This document shows, one piece after another, positions 37,656-46,719 of a DNA stretch of 64,000 bases. Numbering within the stretch: position 1 is the first letter of the stretch; the number at the start of each line of letters is the position of its first letter. The notes under the pieces were generated by a model, which made no database searches, was not told the DNA's origin, and saw only the letters and a list, made by a program, of their open reading frames with translations. Where the stretch lies: contig NZ_JACCBT010000001.1 of NCBI RefSeq assembly GCF_013409045.1, positions 3,658,001 to 3,722,000 on the forward strand. Reading direction: 5' to 3'. A program made the position numbers and the translations under genes. The stretch comes from Actinomadura citrea (GTDB lineage: Bacteria > Actinomycetota > Actinomycetes > Streptosporangiales > Streptosporangiaceae).

Positions 37656-40156
37656 GCGTCCCGCGCCTTGCGCACCGCCTCCCGGCGCCGGGAGGCGGTG
37701 AGCTTCCGGTAGATGTGGCGCATGTGCGTCTTCACGGTGTTGACCGAGACGTGCAACTCGGCCGCGATCTCCTCGGTCGTCAGAACGCTCTGGAGATACC
37801 GCAGCACCGTCAGTTCCCGCTCGGTCAGCGGTGCGACGGGGCGGTCCGGCCGGTCGGTGGCGCACTCGATGATGTCCATGACCAACGGCCAGTATGCCGT
37901 CCCGGAGTCCAGGTGGGCGCTCAGAAGCCGCCGCGCCGCCGGGCCCTCGCGGATGAACACACCCCGGAACCGTTCATGATCGGCGAGTTGCAGGGCCTTC
38001 TCCAGGCTCATGGAAGCATGTCGGCCACGGCCGAGACGGTCGGCGGCCAAGGCTTCCAGAAGGCCCGCTTCCAGCGCGAGCCCCAGTTCCCCGTTCGGCG
38101 CGCCGGCGGCCGTCCCTATCGCCGCGTCCAGATTGCCGTCCCTCAGTTGTGCACGTGCGAGCGCGACCGTCAGCGTCGCCGAGCCGCCCGAGGCCTCAGC
38201 CTGGTCGGCAAGGAGCCGGAAGGCCGTCCGGGTGTCCCCGAAGCTCGCTCGAAGTCCCGCCTCGGCGGCGGTGAACCGGTGGGCGATGTACCTCGGTACG
38301 GCCCAGCCGGTGAGTTCGTGGTGGGCCTCGCGCACTGCCTCATCCGCTCTGGAGCGGGATTCGCCGTCCTGTAGCGACCACAGCCGGACAATGCTGATCA
38401 GCGCTGCGAGGAGCCGGTCACCGGAACCCTCTGCGAGATCCAGGTACCGTGCCGCCTCATCCCCCTCGCCCCATTCATGGTGCGTGATCGCTAGCGCCAG
38501 ATGGGCATATCCGCAAGCCACGGACGTCGTCGTGGAACCGAGCGAATCCTGAGCCGTCCGCTTCGCGAGATGGAGATCGCCGAGCAGTGCACGGACCACG
38601 GCGAGCCTGCTCAGGCACGCTGCCCGGACCCGTCCCAGACCCACCCGCTCAGCCGCGACCAGCCCGCCGTCCAGTGCCCGTTCCGCTACGGACAGGTCGC
38701 CGGTCGCCAGCCTGGCCGTGCCGAGTGCGGAAAGGGCGACGCTACGGGCGCCTTCGTTGTCTTCCCGGTGGGTGAGGAGCCGTGACGCCTGGGAGGAGGC
38801 CGTGGCGACGTCCCCCGCCGCCACCGACCGTGCCAGGTGGATCGCCGTGACCCTGTCATCGCCGGTGAGCCGCAGATAACGGTCGGTTCCTCGCCGATCG
38901 CCGAGAATCTGCTGGTTCAGTGCACAGGCCAGTGCAAGATCCGGGTTATCGCGAAGGGCTGCTTCGGGTGGCGCGGGGCCGGGTACCCAGAGCGGCGGGT
39001 CCGGACCAGAGAGCACGAGATCGGGCCAGTACTCGGTCACCAGATCCGTGGCCATACGCCAGTCCGAGGACAGGAGGGCATGCTGTAGCGCTTCCGAGGA
39101 CGAGCCTCGTGCGGCGTACCAGGTGGCCGCGCGCCGATGCAGCTCGGGAACTCGTAGCGGTGCCCGCCTGACCAGCTCACGGCGGAGGAACTCACGGAAG
39201 AGACGGTGACAGCGGTACGCGGAGCGCCCGTCGCCGACCGGGTCGAGGAAAACGCCCGCCTCCCACAGTTCGGCGAGGATCCTTTCACCGTCCGACCGGC
39301 CGGTGAGGGCGTCCACCAGGCTGCCGGTCAGCTCATCCAGTACACAGCCGCACAGCAGGACCTCCCGGTGCCCACCGCCGAGCCCGTCCAACACTTCTGA
39401 TGTGAAATAACCCGCGATGCTCTCGTGGTTGCCGGTGAACTCCTCGACGAAACGCGGCGGATCGCAGTGTCCTCGCATGGACAGTCCTGCCAGCCTGAGG
39501 CCCGCTGGCCACCCCGCTGTTCGCCGGAGCAGCATGCGTGTGTACCGGTCGGGCAATTCCAGGCCGAGCGCGGCCAGCAGTTCGACAGTCTCCGCCATGT
39601 TGAAGGACAGATCCGCGCCCTCCACCACGGTGACCGCATCGGCGAGCCGCAGCCGTGCCAGTGCAGGTCCCGGACCGCCGCGCGTCACGATGACCATCCG
39701 TAGAGCCCGCCCGGCGTGCCGGACAAGATACTCCAGGCCCTTCAGGACGCGCGGATCCCGTATTCGATGGAAATCGTCGAGGACGATGCCCACCGGTTCG
39801 CGCAGATCGGCCAGCCTGGCCGCCAGTCGGGCCAAGAACACCTCCTGGGGCGCCTCGTCCGGCGACGGCAGGGCGTCACCTGCGAAACGTCCCGCGGAGT
39901 TCAGCGCGGCCCGCAGATAGGACCAGAACCGGGGATCGTCCCCGTCCTCGATGCCGACCCAGCCGACGCGGAATTCCGTCGCCCTCGTCCACCAGCTCAG
40001 CAGTACGGACTTCCCCCAGCCGGGTGGGGCGTTGACCAGCGTTATCGGGCGCTGCCGCCCAGCGTCGAGGGCATGGCTGAGACCTGGTCGCTCCACCAGC
40101 CCTGATGGAGGGTCGGGCGGCTCCAGCTTCGAGTCGAGCAGTGGTTCCTCTGTCAC
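37643..40156 (-). CDS. MalT-like ATP-dependent LuxR regulator
   Basis: An 837-residue signal-transduction ATPase (STAND) activator. The NTPase has Walker A NAPPGWGKSVLLSWW (~40-54) and Walker B PVGIVLDDFHRIRDPR, with a helical sensor region after it. The C-terminal LuxR HTH reads LTERELTVLRYLQ, EEIAAELHVSVNTVKTHM. The family multimerises on binding an inducer and ATP to activate transcription. I place the start at the GTG at 40156 because GGAGG lies 9 bases upstream; a GTG at 40165 sits directly on that GGAGG and is less likely. It diverges from the Na+/H+ antiporter operon and is a good candidate for its activator. Confidence 0.9.
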   Translation of the reverse strand: MTEEPLLDSKLEPPDPPSGLVERPGLSHALDAGRQRPITLVNAPPGWGKSVLLSWWTRATEFRVGWVGIEDGDDPRFWSYLRAALNSAGRFAGDALPSPDEAPQEVFLARLAARLADLREPVGIVLDDFHRIRDPRVLKGLEYLVRHAGRALRMVIVTRGGPGPALARLRLADAVTVVEGADLSFNMAETVELLAALGLELPDRYTRMLLRRTAGWPAGLRLAGLSMRGHCDPPRFVEEFTGNHESIAGYFTSEVLDGLGGGHREVLLCGCVLDELTGSLVDALTGRSDGERILAELWEAGVFLDPVGDGRSAYRCHRLFREFLRRELVRRAPLRVPELHRRAATWYAARGSSSEALQHALLSSDWRMATDLVTEYWPDLVLSGPDPPLWVPGPAPPEAALRDNPDLALACALNQQILGDRRGTDRYLRLTGDDRVTAIHLARSVAAGDVATASSQASRLLTHREDNEGARSVALSALGTARLATGDLSVAERALDGGLVAAERVGLGRVRAACLSRLAVVRALLGDLHLAKRTAQDSLGSTTTSVACGYAHLALAITHHEWGEGDEAARYLDLAEGSGDRLLAALISIVRLWSLQDGESRSRADEAVREAHHELTGWAVPRYIAHRFTAAEAGLRASFGDTRTAFRLLADQAEASGGSATLTVALARAQLRDGNLDAAIGTAAGAPNGELGLALEAGLLEALAADRLGRGRHASMSLEKALQLADHERFRGVFIREGPAARRLLSAHLDSGTAYWPLVMDIIECATDRPDRPVAPLTERELTVLRYLQSVLTTEEIAAELHVSVNTVKTHMRHIYRKLTASRRREAVRKARDAQLL

Positions 40157-40318
40157 GCCCACCACCCTCCGCGTGCCGCCGGGCGTCTTGCATCCTCCGG
40201 CCGGGTAGCAGCCGCCGCTGAGCGCTGACGGCAGTGATCGTCGGCAGATCAGTCCCTCTTGTACATTTCCCTACCCGCATCTTCGGCTGGCCGGGCCCTG
40301 TGGGGGAAGGCCGCGATC

Positions 40319-41893
40319 ATGGGCCCGGAATCCGTGTTCATCGTCGTCCTGGCCACCGCGGTCGTGGTACTGCTCTCCCGGGCCTTGTCCGCGCGTATAG
40401 GGATGCCCGACGCGATCCTGCTCGTCGTGCTCGGCGCGGCGATCGCGTTCTTGCCCGGCATGCCCGAGATCGAGCTGCCGCCGGAAGTGGTGCTGCTCGG
40501 CTTCCTCCCCCCGTTGGTCTACTACGCGGCGTTCTTCAGCGCCCCGCGCGAGGCGAAGGCGGAGGCCGTGCCGATCACGGCGCTGGCGATCGGCTTGACG
40601 ACGGTGACCACCTTCACGGTCGCCGCGGTCCTGCGGTGGGTCCTGCCCGACCTGGGCTGGGCGGCGGCCATAGCCCTCGGTGCCGCCGTGGCCCCCACCG
40701 ACCCCGTCGCCGCAATCTCGATCATGAAGCGGCTGAACGCGCCGGTTCGGATCGTGACCATCATCGAAGGTGAGAACCTCATCAATGACGCCGTCGCGCT
40801 CACCGCCTTCGTGCTGGCCGTCGAGTCGCTGACGACGCCCTTCACCGTCGGCCACGGCATCGCGCGCCTGGCCGGGGTGGTCGCCGGCGGCGTGGCGTAC
40901 GGCCTGGCAGTGGGGTTCATAGCGTCCCGCCTGCGCCGCCGGATCCGCGATCCCGGCAGCCAGATCATCGTGTCCCTGCTGACGCCGTACCTCGCGTTCG
41001 TCCCGGCCGACAGGCTCGGCTTCTCCGGGGTGCTCGCCACCGTCTGCGCGGGCTTCTACCTTGGCACGCGCGGAGAGGGCGTGCTCCAACCGGCGTCCCG
41101 GCTGCCCGGCCATCTGTTCTGGCGGGTGCTGGTCTTCCTCCTCGAGTCGGCACTGTTCGTTTTGCTCGGCCTCGAGATACGCGTCATCGTGCGCGAGCTG
41201 ACCGGTGCGGCATGGCCGTCGGCGGTTCTCGGCGCGGTCGCGGTCACGGCTGTCATCGTGGCTCTGCGGCTCGCCTGGACGCAGCTCGTCTTCCCGCTCT
41301 CCCGGTATCTGCCCGGCCGGCACATCACCTTCGACCATCTGCCCTGGCGCGACCGGCTCGCCATCGGCTGGAGCGGCATGCGAGGCGCGATCTCGCTGGC
41401 GATCGTGCTGTCCCTGCCCGTGTCCGCACCGGGCCTGCCGCCGGAACGACGCGGCGAGAGGCTCTTTGTGACCGGCGCCGTCGTGTTCATCACCCTGATC
41501 GGGTGTGCGACCACGCTGCCCGGCCTGCTGAGACGGCTGGGCCTGGCCGAGTCCGACCGCGTCCGGATCGAGTACCAGGAGGCGAAGAAGGCTGTGGTGG
41601 AAGCCGCCCTGGCCCGGCTCGACGAGCTCATCGAGAACGGCGAGGTCGATGGTCGCACCGGCAGGACCTTCCGCCAGCTGTACGAGGACCTCCTGGACCG
41701 GATTCGCGCCGAGTTCGGCGAGGACCTCGACGAGGAGGTCACCGACTCCCTCGGCCTCCGCCGCGAGCTGGTACGGACGCAGCGAGAGAAGCTGCGCCGG
41801 CTCTACTCCAAAGGCAAGATCAGCGCCGAGGGCCTGCGGGCCGTGGACCGATGGCTCGATCTAGAGGACCCCGACATCCGGGAAGTCGGCTGA
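40319..41893 (+). CDS. Na+/H+ antiporter (CPA1 family)
   Basis: A 524-residue cation/proton antiporter with 12-13 membrane segments. Key blocks are LPPLVYYAAFFSAPREAK, GAAVAPTDPVAAISIMKRLN, EGENLINDAVALTAFVLAVE with the ND pair, and WSGMRGAISLAIVLSLPV. A soluble, charged C-terminal tail (~430-524) follows. It exchanges Na+ or K+ for H+ for pH and salt homeostasis. The start at 40319 has GGGGGAAGG at 8 bases; the frame is open 60 bases further upstream without a ribosome site. It heads the antiporter-hsp20-trx-trxR-FUSC operon. Confidence 0.92.
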   Translation: MGPESVFIVVLATAVVVLLSRALSARIGMPDAILLVVLGAAIAFLPGMPEIELPPEVVLLGFLPPLVYYAAFFSAPREAKAEAVPITALAIGLTTVTTFTVAAVLRWVLPDLGWAAAIALGAAVAPTDPVAAISIMKRLNAPVRIVTIIEGENLINDAVALTAFVLAVESLTTPFTVGHGIARLAGVVAGGVAYGLAVGFIASRLRRRIRDPGSQIIVSLLTPYLAFVPADRLGFSGVLATVCAGFYLGTRGEGVLQPASRLPGHLFWRVLVFLLESALFVLLGLEIRVIVRELTGAAWPSAVLGAVAVTAVIVALRLAWTQLVFPLSRYLPGRHITFDHLPWRDRLAIGWSGMRGAISLAIVLSLPVSAPGLPPERRGERLFVTGAVVFITLIGCATTLPGLLRRLGLAESDRVRIEYQEAKKAVVEAALARLDELIENGEVDGRTGRTFRQLYEDLLDRIRAEFGEDLDEEVTDSLGLRRELVRTQREKLRRLYSKGKISAEGLRAVDRWLDLEDPDIREVG

Positions 41894-41987
41894 CCGGGGC
41901 CCTGCCCAGACCTGTCAACTCTGAGGATGTGCCTTACCGCCGGACAGGCAACGCTCGATTGGGAGAACCCCACGAGAGGATCGAACC

Positions 41988-42437
41988 ATGGCACTGCCCA
42001 GCATCCGCCGCTCCGGTGACACGATGCTCACACCGAGGCCGCGGGCGTTCGACGCCCTCTACGAGCAGATGGAGCAGTTGGTCAACGCGGCTTTCGCCGG
42101 AACCCCGACGGAGATGCCCTGGGTGCCCGCGGCCGACGTCGGCGAGACCGACGACGCCTACGTGATCGAGGCCGAACTTCCCGGCCTGAAGAAGAACGAG
42201 GTCGACGTGTCGCTGCACGACCGGGAGCTGACCATCACCGGGGAGGTCAAGGAGCGGGAGAGCCGTGGACTGCGGCACCGCAAGCAGCGGCGCACAGGCC
42301 GGTTCGAGTACCGCGTATACCTGCCCGGCGACATCGACGCCGAACGCGTCGACGCGAACCTCGCCGACGGCGTGCTGACCGTGACGGTCCCCAAGGCCAC
42401 GACCGAGAAGGACCGCCACGTCGAGGTCAAGGGCTGA
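41988..42437 (+). CDS. Small heat-shock protein, Hsp20 family
   Basis: A 149-residue alpha-crystallin chaperone that holds unfolding proteins for refolding by DnaK/ClpB. The alpha-crystallin domain spans ~45-145: PAADVGETDDAYVIEAELPG, ELTITGEVKERESRG, and FEYRVYLPGDIDAERVDANL with the C-terminal conserved block ADGVLTVTVPKA. GAGAGGA lies upstream of the ATG. It lies 94 bases after the antiporter gene and 40 bases before trx; probably one transcript. Confidence 0.93.
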   Translation: MALPSIRRSGDTMLTPRPRAFDALYEQMEQLVNAAFAGTPTEMPWVPAADVGETDDAYVIEAELPGLKKNEVDVSLHDRELTITGEVKERESRGLRHRKQRRTGRFEYRVYLPGDIDAERVDANLADGVLTVTVPKATTEKDRHVEVKG

Positions 42438-42477
42438 CCCCCAAAGGACGCTTCGCCCACCACGCCTGGAGGAGACG

Positions 42478-42903
42478 GTGATCGTCCGTTGTGAGCACTG
42501 CGGGAAGAAGAACCGTATGCCGGCGGCCGCTGCCGGCGGTCCTGTCTGCGGGAACTGCCGCAGGCCGCTCCCGTGGATCGCGGAGGCCGGAGACGAAGAC
42601 TTCGCCGAGGTCGCCGAGCGCTCCTCGGTGCCGGTCATCATCGACCTGTGGGCCACCTGGTGCGCGCCGTGCCGCACGGTCAGCCCGGTACTGGAGCGCC
42701 TCGCCCACGAACTGGCCGGGCGGCTGAAACTCGTGAAGATCGACATTGACCGGGCGCCGAAGATACAGGAGCGCTTCGCCGTTCGTGCCGTTCCCACGCT
42801 GCTGCTGATGCGTGACGGGAAGGTGATCGACCAGAGAGCGGGCGCCGTGCCCGCTGGTCCGCTCCGGACGTGGGTGGAGGAAACCCTTGGAAGAGACACC
42901 TGA
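42478..42903 (+). CDS. Thioredoxin with N-terminal zinc ribbon (Trx2-type)
   Basis: A 141-residue thioredoxin 2-type disulphide reductase. The N-terminal zinc ribbon has CEHC and CGNC pairs (residues ~5-27). The thioredoxin fold follows with active site ATWCAPCRTV and the cis-Pro segment VRAVPTLLLMRDGK. Such proteins resist oxidative and heat stress. GTG start with GGAGGA ahead. Its last 17 bases overlap the TTG start of the reductase-like gene, so the pair is translationally coupled and presumably works together. Confidence 0.93.
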   Translation: MIVRCEHCGKKNRMPAAAAGGPVCGNCRRPLPWIAEAGDEDFAEVAERSSVPVIIDLWATWCAPCRTVSPVLERLAHELAGRLKLVKIDIDRAPKIQERFAVRAVPTLLLMRDGKVIDQRAGAVPAGPLRTWVEETLGRDT

Positions 42904-44479
42904 TCTGAACGGCGCCTACCCCCGGCTCGACCGCGAGCAGATCGGGCTGGTCGCGGCATACGGCGAACAATGCCCGACTCGCCGCGGCGATGTCCTCTTC
43001 TCGGAAGGGGACCGGGACTACGGCTTCTTCCTGATCCTGGCCGGGACGGTGGCGATGTTGGACAAGGGCGAAGTCATCAGGGTGCACGGTCCGGGACGCT
43101 TCCTCGGCGAACTGGGCCTGCTGACAGGTCAGCCCACGTTCCTCACGGCCCGCGTCGCCGAGCCGGGCGAGGTGATCGCGGTGCCGCCCCGGCGGCTGCG
43201 CGAGTTGGCCGGCCAGGAACCCTGGTTCGGCGATCTCGTCCTGCGCGCCTTCCTCATCCGCCGTTCGATGCTCATCGCGCAGGGCGCCGGGCTGCGGATC
43301 ATCGGCTCGCGGTTCTCTGCCCGCTGCCGGCGACTGCGCGACTTCGCCGTGCGCAACCGACTGCCGCACCGATGGATCGACGTCGAGGACGACGAGGACG
43401 CCGAAACGCTGCTCAGGGGGCTCAGCATCCCGGTGTCGGAGACACCCGTCGTGATCCTGGACGGTGAGCGGGTGCTGCGCAATCCGGGGGACGACGAACT
43501 CCCCCGGCTTCTTGGGCTGCCGCCACCGGCACCGGACTCCTCGGCACACGACCTTCTCGTCATCGGCGCGGGCCCGGCCGGGTTGGCCGCGGCCGTGTAC
43601 GGCTCCTCAGAGGGCCTGGACACGATGGTCGTCGATGCCATCGCCACCGGAGGGCAGGCCGGGACGTCATCCAAGATCGAGAATTACCTCGGTTTCCCCG
43701 CCGGCATCTCGGGCGCGGAGTTGGCCGATCGTGCGGTCATCCAGGCCGGGAAATTCGGGGCGAAGATCCAGGTGCCCGGTGACGCCACGGGACTACGGGC
43801 ACGCAACGACCGGTACACCGTCGACCTCGGCGGAGGCGGCGAACTTTCCGGCCGCACGGTCGTCATCGCGACCGGCGCCCGCTACCGCCGGTTGGACGTC
43901 CCACACCTGGAAGACTTCGACGGCACCGGGGTGTACTACGCGGCGACCCAGGTTGAGGCGCTGCAATGTCGGCACATGCCGGTGGCGATCGTCGGCGGCG
44001 GCAACTCGGCGGGTCAGGCAGCCGTTTTCCTGGCTCGGCACGCCACACAGGTCTTGCTCTTCGTCCGGGGTGCGGAGCTTGGCGAGAACATGTCGCGCTA
44101 CCTCGTCGATCGGATCGAACACTGCCCCGAAATAGAGGTGTTCCTGCACACGGAGATCCGTGAAGTGCACGGACACGATTTTCTGGAGGAGGCTGTCGCG
44201 GAGAACAACCGGACCGGTGAGACCCGCCGATTCGAGGTTCGCGCGTTGTTCGTCTTCATCGGAGCCGTCCCCTGTGTCGACTGGTTGGCGGACACGGTCG
44301 AACTCGATGACAAGGGATACGTGCGCACCGGCGGCCCTCAAGCCCTGCCGTTGGAGACCAACCTGCCCGGCGTGTTGGCCGTCGGTGACGTACGGAGCGG
44401 TTCGATCAAGCGGGTCGCTTCGGCGGTGGGGGAGGGGGCGATGGCCGTCCGCCTTGCATTCGTGCGCCTGAACCGATAA
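42887..44479 (+). CDS. cNMP-binding thioredoxin-reductase-like flavoprotein
   Basis: A 530-residue three-part protein. Residues ~15-125 are a cyclic-nucleotide-binding beta-roll (GDVLFSEGDRDYGFFLILAG, GRFLGELGLLTGQPTFLTAR). Residues ~135-215 look like a thioredoxin/glutaredoxin-type insert (GSRFSARCRRLRDFAVRNRL). Residues ~220-530 are a TrxB-type FAD/NADPH reductase (LLVIGAGPAGLAAAVYGSSE, VAIVGGGNSAGQAAVFLARH, GVLAVGDVRSGSIKRVASAV). The CxxC redox pair of classical TrxB is missing; the segment reads GVYYAATQVEALQCRH. Starts with TTG, GGAGG 6 bases before. It may pass electrons to the upstream thioredoxin by another route, or act as a sensor-reductase. Confidence 0.9.
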   Translation: MEETPDLNGAYPRLDREQIGLVAAYGEQCPTRRGDVLFSEGDRDYGFFLILAGTVAMLDKGEVIRVHGPGRFLGELGLLTGQPTFLTARVAEPGEVIAVPPRRLRELAGQEPWFGDLVLRAFLIRRSMLIAQGAGLRIIGSRFSARCRRLRDFAVRNRLPHRWIDVEDDEDAETLLRGLSIPVSETPVVILDGERVLRNPGDDELPRLLGLPPPAPDSSAHDLLVIGAGPAGLAAAVYGSSEGLDTMVVDAIATGGQAGTSSKIENYLGFPAGISGAELADRAVIQAGKFGAKIQVPGDATGLRARNDRYTVDLGGGGELSGRTVVIATGARYRRLDVPHLEDFDGTGVYYAATQVEALQCRHMPVAIVGGGNSAGQAAVFLARHATQVLLFVRGAELGENMSRYLVDRIEHCPEIEVFLHTEIREVHGHDFLEEAVAENNRTGETRRFEVRALFVFIGAVPCVDWLADTVELDDKGYVRTGGPQALPLETNLPGVLAVGDVRSGSIKRVASAVGEGAMAVRLAFVRLNR

Positions 44480-44498
44480 ACGGCTATGGGGGCATGAG

Positions 44499-45737
44499 AT
44501 GAGCAGTGACCAGCGAATACGTGCGGTGGCGCACGGCGCCGTCACGCCGGCGCGAGTGGGCCTGAGGCGGTTGCAAACGCAGCCCACGGCCTTCGTGATC
44601 GCTCGCCTCGCCGTGACCGCGGTCCTTGCGTTCGAGTTCGCGTCGTGGTTGCCCGACCCCAACCCAAGGCCCGTACTCGCCCCTCTGACGGCAATCCTCG
44701 TCGTCCAGATCACACTGTTCCAGACCATTCGCCATGTCTGGCAGCGTGTCGTCAGCGTCGTGGTCGGTGTGATGGTCGCGGCACTTCTGTCGAGTCTGGT
44801 GGGATTCAGTTGGTGGAGCCTGGGCCTGGCCATCACCGCCGCGCTGATCTGCGGATTCGTGATGCGGCTCGGCAACTACATCCTCGAGGTGCCGATCAGT
44901 GCCATGCTCATCCTGTCCATCGAGACCGATGCTGCGGCCACGGGGCGGATCGTGGAAACCCTCGTCGGCGCGCTCACCGGCCTGGTCGCCGGAATCCTGA
45001 CCTCCCCCGTCAGGATCCAAGCGGCAGAGGAGGCTCTAGAGGGCCTTAGCGGCACCATGGCCCGCCACCTCCACGACATCGCCGACGCGGTGGAAAAGCG
45101 CCCCGAGCCGCGCACGTTCGGCGAATTGCTCTCCCAGGCCCGCTCCCTCAGCCGGGATGTCCAACGCGTCGACGGCGAACTCGCACAGGCCGAGGAGAGC
45201 ATCCGACTCAATCCGCAGGGGGTCGGAATGTTTCGAGCAATGGTGGCGCTACGGGAGACCCTGGCCGCTTTGGAGCACTGCGGGATCACCATCCGCGGCC
45301 TTGCACGCTGCCTCGCCGACCACGCCAACGAGCCTGAGCAGGAGCGCGAGGACCCTCTGTCCAAGAGCGACGCTCGCAGCCGGCTTGCCACGGCCCTAGG
45401 ACATCTGGCTTCGGCGATGAGCACCTACGGGCGAATGCGCCGCCAGCAGTTCGCCACAGGAACGACCGACCTCGGGGACCCGCTCGCCTATCACCTGGGC
45501 GCCGCGCACGAAGAGCGCGTGAAACTGGGCGAGTTGTTGTGGGCCGACAGCCCCGATTGGCCGCTCCATGGTGAGCTCCTCGTTCATCTCGACCGCTTGA
45601 GAACCGAACTGGAGGCCGGGCGGCGGATGCGAACGCAAGGGCGCCCGACTCGCCGACTCCGCATCCCCAAGCCTTCGCCGCCCGCCACGCTCAGCCCGAT
45701 CCGCCGGCGAGCAGACCTGCGCCGAGCACGCACCTGA
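44499..45737 (+). CDS. FUSC/aromatic-acid-exporter-like membrane protein
   Basis: A 412-residue membrane protein. The N-terminal ~170 residues form about six membrane segments of the FUSC/ArAE type (ARLAVTAVLAFEFASWL, LAPLTAILVVQITLFQTI with the following GVMVAALLSSLVGFSWWSL). A long helical cytoplasmic part follows (from ~175). FUSC-type proteins are linked to export of aromatic acids and stress tolerance. It is the last gene of the antiporter operon, 19 bases after the reductase, GGGGG ribosome site. A long hairpin follows 80 bases after the stop. Confidence 0.82.
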   Translation: MSSDQRIRAVAHGAVTPARVGLRRLQTQPTAFVIARLAVTAVLAFEFASWLPDPNPRPVLAPLTAILVVQITLFQTIRHVWQRVVSVVVGVMVAALLSSLVGFSWWSLGLAITAALICGFVMRLGNYILEVPISAMLILSIETDAAATGRIVETLVGALTGLVAGILTSPVRIQAAEEALEGLSGTMARHLHDIADAVEKRPEPRTFGELLSQARSLSRDVQRVDGELAQAEESIRLNPQGVGMFRAMVALRETLAALEHCGITIRGLARCLADHANEPEQEREDPLSKSDARSRLATALGHLASAMSTYGRMRRQQFATGTTDLGDPLAYHLGAAHEERVKLGELLWADSPDWPLHGELLVHLDRLRTELEAGRRMRTQGRPTRRLRIPKPSPPATLSPIRRRADLRRART

Positions 45738-45819
45738 CCCGTACTCGCCGTCGACAAGTCGCGAGCGCCTTCAACATGGAACGTCGTTCAGGCAACTGAA
45801 ATAGCCCGCCGGGTCAACC

Positions 45820-45880
45820 TCGATCTTTCGTGAGGTCGGTGGGTCCGCGGAGCGACCCAACCGACCTCACGAAAGATCGA
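45820..45880. terminator. Very long hairpin after the stress operon
   Basis: The arms 45820-45845 and 45854-45880 pair over 26 bp with a single bulged base and an 8-base loop. It lies 83 bases past the FUSC stop, without a U-tract. Its length exceeds a usual terminator, so it could also be the relic of a mobile element. Confidence 0.6.
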
Positions 45881-45918
45881 AGCTAGACCGTGGGCGAGGA
45901 GGACTTGTTGACCGAGTG

Positions 45919-46029
45919 GCACAGAAGACCAGTCGATCAAGGTCGATGGAGGTCGATCGGGGAGTCTCTCACCTGCGAAAACGTCCGGGGGAGTCGTGGC
46001 GGGTCCAGAGGAGTCCCACCACGGTGGCC
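45919..46029. repeat. Dispersed 110-bp repeat, copy 1
   Basis: Nearly the same 110-bp stretch occurs at 54687-54796 (about 9 differences by eye). Shared core: GTCGATCAAGGTCGAT near its left end, TCTCACCTGCGAAAACGTCC in the middle, and GGGGGAGTCGTGGCGGGTCC. Both copies are in the same orientation, next to gene remnants. The minus strand can be read as protein in both (PATTPPDVFAGER, STLIDWSSV), but no start or gene is evident. Confidence 0.8.
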
Positions 46030-46169
46030 CTATCGGCTCCCTACGTCTCCTCCGGTCCAGAAGGATCCTACGCGGGCAGCGCGCGAGGGCGCCACACCGT
46101 CCCGACACTCTTACCGGCGGGCTGTGTCCTGGTGACTTATACCTGTTCTGATCTGCCACCTCGTTCTCC

Positions 46170-46291
46170 AGGTCCCCGCCCCGGTCATCGCCCGCATGCT
46201 CGGCTACACCGACCAACAGACCAGCCGCACCGCCGCCGAGGCGGGCGCACCCTGGAGCCGCTACGCACCCGGCGACCACAACAGACAGTGA
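46170..46291 (+). pseudogene. C-terminal remnant, integrase-like
   Basis: A frame without start encodes VPAPVIARMLGYTDQQTSRT, then AEAGAPWSRYAPGDHNRQ and a TGA at 46289. This looks like the C-terminus of a tyrosine-recombinase-like protein (MLGY box region), missing everything before it. A more damaged relative of its second half, and of the 40 bases after the stop, occurs at 49030-49154. The family call is from pattern memory, so moderate. Confidence 0.45.
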
Positions 46292-46341
46292 CAACCGTCA
46301 GAGAACACAACACCCGTCACCGGGCTTTGCCGCGGCACCTC

Positions 46342-46605
46342 TCAGGCGAGGGTCCCGGACACCAGCCCGTGAAGCTCAGCGGCTGATCCCGCGGTCAGCC
46401 GATAGAACCCCTGCAAGCTGACCGAGCGCTCGAGACGTTCCTCCTCGGTGACGAACTTGAGCGTGCGTGTCTTGCCTCGCGCGTTCCGCCAAGTGAGCCG
46501 GGGCAGAAGATCGCCGGGCCCGCAGCACCCACCGCGATCGAGATCCACAATGCGAATGCGGCTGACCACATGGACGACATAGCGGTTGATGTGCAGCGCG
46601 TACAC
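46342..46605 (-). CDS. Hypothetical protein
   Basis: An 87-residue protein starting GTG at 46605, with GAGGGG 7 bases ahead. The sequence (YALHINRYVVHVVSRIRIVD, then GDLLPRLTWRNARGKTRTLK) looks like a real folded protein with mixed beta strands, and has two adjacent cysteines (GGCCGPG). I do not recognise it. It stands alone among remnants and may itself be truncated. Confidence 0.4.
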   Translation of the reverse strand: MYALHINRYVVHVVSRIRIVDLDRGGCCGPGDLLPRLTWRNARGKTRTLKFVTEEERLERSVSLQGFYRLTAGSAAELHGLVSGTLA

Positions 46606-46719
46606 CTCGTCACCCCTCTACACAGGGGCGCAGGCGGCCAGCAGCGCGGCCAGGGCGTGCCGCTGGTGGGCGTCAGACTGCTTGTCGGTGGAATGTCCAG
46701 GCCCGCAAGCTGCGGCCGA

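Noticed and set aside
46395..46613. 72-codon minus frame beginning MTRCTRCTSTAM
   Set aside because: Overlaps the 87-aa frame in another phase, with weaker composition and no ribosome site.
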